The translations under genes were made by a program, and so were the position numbers. From positions 1 through 64,000 of the forward strand of contig ONMP01000026.1 of assembly GCA_900318935.1 (NCBI GenBank): a stretch of DNA of 64,000 nt, in the 5' to 3' direction. The first letter of the stretch is position 1. Every line of letters begins with the position of its first letter. Below, piece by piece: positions 61,332 through 64,000 of the stretch. A model generated the notes under the pieces. That model had not been told where the DNA came from. It saw nothing but the letters and a program-made list of their open reading frames with translations, and made no database searches. Source of the stretch: an uncultured Actinomycetes bacterium (lineage in GTDB: Bacteria; Actinomycetota; Coriobacteriia; Coriobacteriales; Atopobiaceae).

Positions 61332-62352
61332 GCGTCCTCCTTCCGCGTCGGCGCGAGACGAGCATCCACATGACGACGGGCGCACCAAAGACGGCCGTGA
61401 CAGTGGAGATGCCCAGCTCTGTGGGGGCAAACGCGGTCCTGGCCACGAGGTCGCAAAACAGGCAGAACGCTGCCCCGCCCAGAAACGCCCCCGGCACGAC
61501 GACCAACGGACGCGCCGTGCCAAAGAGCCCCTTCACGAGTTGGGGCACGGCAATGCCCACGAACGAGACAGGACCCGCAAAGGCGGTGACGGTTGCCGCG
61601 AGTAGGCTCGAGAGAAGTACCAGCTGTATGCGGAAGTTCTTGATGTTCACGCCCGCATTGGCTGCGTAGGACTCGCCCAGCTGGTAAGCCCCCATGGGCT
61701 TCGAGAGGGCGACGCTCCAGGCAAGTGCAGCCACCGCGACGATGGCGATTACCGCGACATTGTCCCAGCTGATGCCCGAGAAGCTTCCCTGAGACCAGGT
61801 GTGGAGGTTCACGATGTTCGCGTCATCGGCGAAGGCGACCACGATGTCGGTGACAGCCGAGCACACGTAGCCGATCATCACGCCGCATACGATGAGCGTG
61901 GCGGCGTTTCTTACCCGTCCCGCGATGACGAGCACGAAGCCCATGGCGAGCAAGGCTCCAATGAAGGCGGCGACGATGAGCGCGGCCGAGCCGAGCGCGA
62001 CTCCCTGTACAAGCGACCATACGAGCGTGAGGGCCACGACGAGCTTGGCACCCGAAGAGATGCCGAGGACGTAGGGTCCGGCGATGGGGTTGGCAAAGAA
62101 GGTCTGCAGGCAGAATCCCGTCACCGAAAGCATGCCGCCGAGCAGCGCCGCCGCACACAAACGGGGGAGTCGGATGTCCCATATGACGTGGTAAGCGGTG
62201 GTGTCGACGTCAGCTCCGCCCGGAAAGAGAAGTCTCAGCGCCTCGCTTGCCGTGACTGACGAGCTACCGAGCACGACGTTGAGTGCAGCCAGCACGAGGA
62301 GCAGCGACGCGAGCCCCGCGAAGCCCAGTGCGTATCGACGCGACCTCCTCAT
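61321..62352 (-). CDS. FecCD-type ABC transporter permease
   Basis: This integral membrane permease of 343 residues has about nine hydrophobic helices and the family motifs WDIRLPRLCAAALLGGMLS, NPIAGPYVLGISSGA and GPVSFVGIAVPQLVKGLFG. It belongs to the iron-siderophore/heme/cobalamin group. ATG at 62352 is chosen because ATGA overlaps the stop of the binding protein gene; an ATG at 62367 is possible. With the upstream binding protein and the downstream ATPase domain it makes a complete importer, probably for a corrinoid or a metal chelate. Confidence 0.92.
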   Translation of the reverse strand: MRRSRRYALGFAGLASLLLVLAALNVVLGSSSVTASEALRLLFPGGADVDTTAYHVIWDIRLPRLCAAALLGGMLSVTGFCLQTFFANPIAGPYVLGISSGAKLVVALTLVWSLVQGVALGSAALIVAAFIGALLAMGFVLVIAGRVRNAATLIVCGVMIGYVCSAVTDIVVAFADDANIVNLHTWSQGSFSGISWDNVAVIAIVAVAALAWSVALSKPMGAYQLGESYAANAGVNIKNFRIQLVLLSSLLAATVTAFAGPVSFVGIAVPQLVKGLFGTARPLVVVPGAFLGGAAFCLFCDLVARTAFAPTELGISTVTAVFGAPVVMWMLVSRRRGRRTHGE

Positions 62353-63614
62353 TGCCCGTCTTTCCATCGCACGCGATAGAGGTGCTCGAAATTGGTCCTA
62401 TCGGCACCCCCGTCGGCGTCCTTCTCGGCGAACGCCGCGCTCATCTCCTGAACCATATCCGCGACGCAGGTGGGCTGCTGAAAGAGGTCCTTGCCCGTAC
62501 ACCATACGCGGTCATTGCGTACGGCCATGAAGTCGGCGAGGCGTGGGCTCTTGGCCACGAGGTCGTCGATGCTTTTGAGCTCGTCGTCGATGGCGCTGTT
62601 GTAGATGATGATGTCTGCGTCGCGCGCGATCTCGTAGAAGCTCTCCATCTCCATGTTCATGGTCGAGAGGGCGTTCGCAGTGTCAGCTGGCGTGTCCTTG
62701 GCATCGAGGAAGTATTGCCCGCCCGCGAGGTCGATCATCTGGGACACGTAGTCGCCGGGTTTGCGTACGACAACGTGTCCGTTCGCGGAGATCGAGAAGA
62801 ACGCCACATTCGGCCGTGTGCTGGGGTCCTTCGACGAGACGCGTTCGACGGCGGCGACCTGCTCGTCAAAGACTCGCTCCGCCTCGTCGAGCCGTCCGGT
62901 GAGCAGGCCGTAGAGCTTGATCCACTCGAGTCGGCCTAGTGGACTAGTCTCGTAGCTCGAGCGCTCGACGAGTACGGGTATGCCCAGCGCGGTCAGACGC
63001 TCTGCCACCTCGGGCGAATGATAGATCATCGTGGACTCGATGGCGACCTGAGCGCCTTCCGAGAGTACGCGCTCGTAGTCTGGCGCGCTGTATTTGCCCA
63101 CGTAGAGCATGCTTCCGTCCTCGAGCGCAGACGCAACCTCCTCGAGGCTCCAATCACTTCGTTTGGTGCTCGTCATCCGCACGGCATCGAGCGCATCGAG
63201 CCGTACAAAGAAATCCATGGCGGAGGAGGCGGCGAGGTAGGTGTCGTGCAAGGGAAGCGCAATGCGCGTGAGGTCACCGCCACCCGCAGGCTCGATGTCG
63301 TCGGGCACGAGCAGGTAGCGGTCGGTTTCGCCGATGGTGAGTAGGTATGTCCCATCCTCGCGAAAGGCCACGTCGTACTGGGTGGCGGCCTCCAGTGACA
63401 GGTGTTCCGTGACTTCCACGTCTGGGGTGCCTTCGCGTGCACCTCCGCTCGCGCAACCGCAGAGCAGCAGTGCGAGCGCGAGGCATACAATGCGCGCAAG
63501 GGCGAGAATCGCGCGGCCTGGGCGACGGCGCGCAGTTTGCGAGGCCAGGGGTGTGCGCGCAAAGGCACTCCAGCGAAAGCTACTCACTTCTTGCTCCTTT
63601 GCGCGCGCATGCAT
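62349..63614 (-). CDS. ABC transporter substrate-binding lipoprotein (FecB/BtuF-like)
   Basis: This 421-residue extracytoplasmic binding protein has a signal peptide with lipobox LLLCGC, then a TroA/FecB-type two-lobed domain: LPLHDTYLAASSAMDFF, VGKYSAPDYERVLSEGAQVAI, NVAFFSISANG and ADIIIYNSAIDDE. Ligand choice cannot be read; the cbi genes favour a corrinoid, while heme or siderophore is possible. ATG at 63614 lies 4 bp after the stop of the upstream gene and follows AGAGGA. Confidence 0.9.
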   Translation of the reverse strand: MHARAKEQEVSSFRWSAFARTPLASQTARRRPGRAILALARIVCLALALLLCGCASGGAREGTPDVEVTEHLSLEAATQYDVAFREDGTYLLTIGETDRYLLVPDDIEPAGGGDLTRIALPLHDTYLAASSAMDFFVRLDALDAVRMTSTKRSDWSLEEVASALEDGSMLYVGKYSAPDYERVLSEGAQVAIESTMIYHSPEVAERLTALGIPVLVERSSYETSPLGRLEWIKLYGLLTGRLDEAERVFDEQVAAVERVSSKDPSTRPNVAFFSISANGHVVVRKPGDYVSQMIDLAGGQYFLDAKDTPADTANALSTMNMEMESFYEIARDADIIIYNSAIDDELKSIDDLVAKSPRLADFMAVRNDRVWCTGKDLFQQPTCVADMVQEMSAAFAEKDADGGADRTNFEHLYRVRWKDGQ

Positions 63615-63618
63615 GTCG

Positions 63619-64000
63619 TTAGTCCTCTGCGGCAACGATTGTGGAGGAATCGAAGGTGAGGGTGTATTCGATTTCGTGCGGCTTGCTCATCGCTGTGGTG
63701 TCGGCTGTGACAGGCATCGGTGCGTCGAAGGTATCGACGGGCACCTCGAACTCGGAGTTGCCGCCCTCGTTCACGAGTTCGAGGCGGTTGCCGTTGATGA
63801 CCATGTAGTCATAGTTGGGGCTGCTCCACACGATGCGCGCCGTAGCTCCACCGTCAGTCACGGTGAGTTTGGCAGGGGAGTCCACGCTTGCCTTGCCCGA
63901 TCCCCCCTCGAGCGTCACGGCGACCTCGTAGTTGCCATCCGCGAGTCCGAGCGAGTCGAGTGCGGTTCCCCGTCCCTCGGCAAATGCCTCGGCGGGCAAC
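63619..64000 (-). CDS. C-terminal part of a surface/extracellular domain protein, 5' end outside the window
   Basis: The last 126 or so residues of a gene are visible. DGNYEVAVTLEGGSGKASV and IVWSSPNYDYMVINGNRLELV form a beta-rich domain, followed by VPVDTFDAPMPVTADTTAMS and a hydrophilic end. The pattern is like a domain found near metal or heme uptake genes in related bacteria, but I cannot name the family surely. The tail lacks a wall anchor. The gap to the binding protein start is only 4 bp, so the two are cotranscribed and may share a ligand. Confidence 0.7.
   Translation of the reverse strand, partial: LPAEAFAEGRGTALDSLGLADGNYEVAVTLEGGSGKASVDSPAKLTVTDGGATARIVWSSPNYDYMVINGNRLELVNEGGNSEFEVPVDTFDAPMPVTADTTAMSKPHEIEYTLTFDSSTIVAAED

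Noticed and set aside
1-64000. tRNA, rRNA and complete insertion sequences
   Set aside because: No cloverleaf, rRNA segment or transposase gene was recognised by eye; a covariance-model scan would be needed to exclude a small RNA.

Overview
The window is a 64 kb piece of a high-GC actinobacterial chromosome. The gene content points to class Coriobacteriia, most likely an Olsenella/Atopobium-like member of the Atopobiaceae. The grounds are a lactose PTS coupled to Leloir genes, LPXTG proteins with InlB-type repeats, a BspA-type leucine-rich-repeat relic, glycyl-radical metabolism, split anaerobic (cbi) cobalamin genes and many short palindromic intergenic repeats. The taxonomic call is inference from content, not from a marker gene. 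No rRNA, tRNA or CRISPR array was seen.

Layout. 1-8.7 kb: a minus-strand sugar operon, lacF-lacE-lacG-galK-galT-HAD phosphatase-galE, followed 2 bp later by a partial polyprenyl synthase. It faces a divergent LacI-type regulator (8.9-9.9 kb) across two palindromic operators. 9.9-12.3 kb: a PIN-toxin pair and an AAA ATPase fused to a nuclease-like domain. 12.3-13.1 kb: a small inverted-repeat element and a BspA relic. 13.4-19.8 kb: a very large wall-anchored protein with a phospholipase-C-type domain, about 17 InlB-like repeats and an LPXTG end, broken by a deletion inside one repeat. 19.8-25.5 kb: cbiB, a phosphopantetheinyl transferase, an AIM24 protein, trmL, a split chromate transporter and a PfkB sugar kinase. 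25.5-26.6 kb: non-coding DNA with two arrays of short motifs at a 30-31 bp period, each switching orientation in the middle.

26.6-34.8 kb: minus-strand cobalamin genes (cbiJ-cbiE-cbiT fusion, cbiA, cobT, cobU, cobS, a second shortened CobU-like gene, a CobC-like phosphatase). They are interrupted at 29.2-30.2 kb by gene remnants and a third 31-bp array. 35-39.7 kb: a GH3 lipoprotein with a 3' frameshift, a serine beta-lactamase-like lipoprotein, a Nudix hydrolase and an alpha/beta hydrolase. 40-44.8 kb: an ABC exporter, an AbrB-type regulator, a UGT-like glycosyltransferase and a polyferredoxin. 44.8-51.7 kb: a glycyl-radical enzyme with a transaldolase-like aldolase, a DeoR regulator and an activating enzyme, plus an inserted DUF4869/P-loop pair. 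51.8-55.5 kb: a DUF6110 protein, a P1B-type metal ATPase, an esterase and an acetyltransferase. 55.5-64 kb: more cobalamin genes (cobJ/cbiH, cbiF-cbiG fusion, an ABC ATPase fused to CbiD), a FecCD-type permease, a binding lipoprotein and the end of a surface-domain gene, with a lone HipA-like kinase on the other strand.

How it works together. The sugar operon imports a beta-galactoside as its 6-phosphate, cleaves it and sends galactose through the Leloir pathway; the HAD phosphatase inside the operon is the natural candidate for the missing dephosphorylation step. The two cob/cbi clusters plus cbiB cover much of the anaerobic corrin ring and nucleotide-loop pathway, and the FecB/FecCD/FecE transporter beside cbiD should move a corrinoid or metal chelate. 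Long perfect palindromes recur five times (38.9, 39.8, 43.9, 46.5 and 54.2 kb), and three genes end inside one. Three 3' or internal coding disruptions (surface protein, GH3, CbiD) deserve a check against raw reads.
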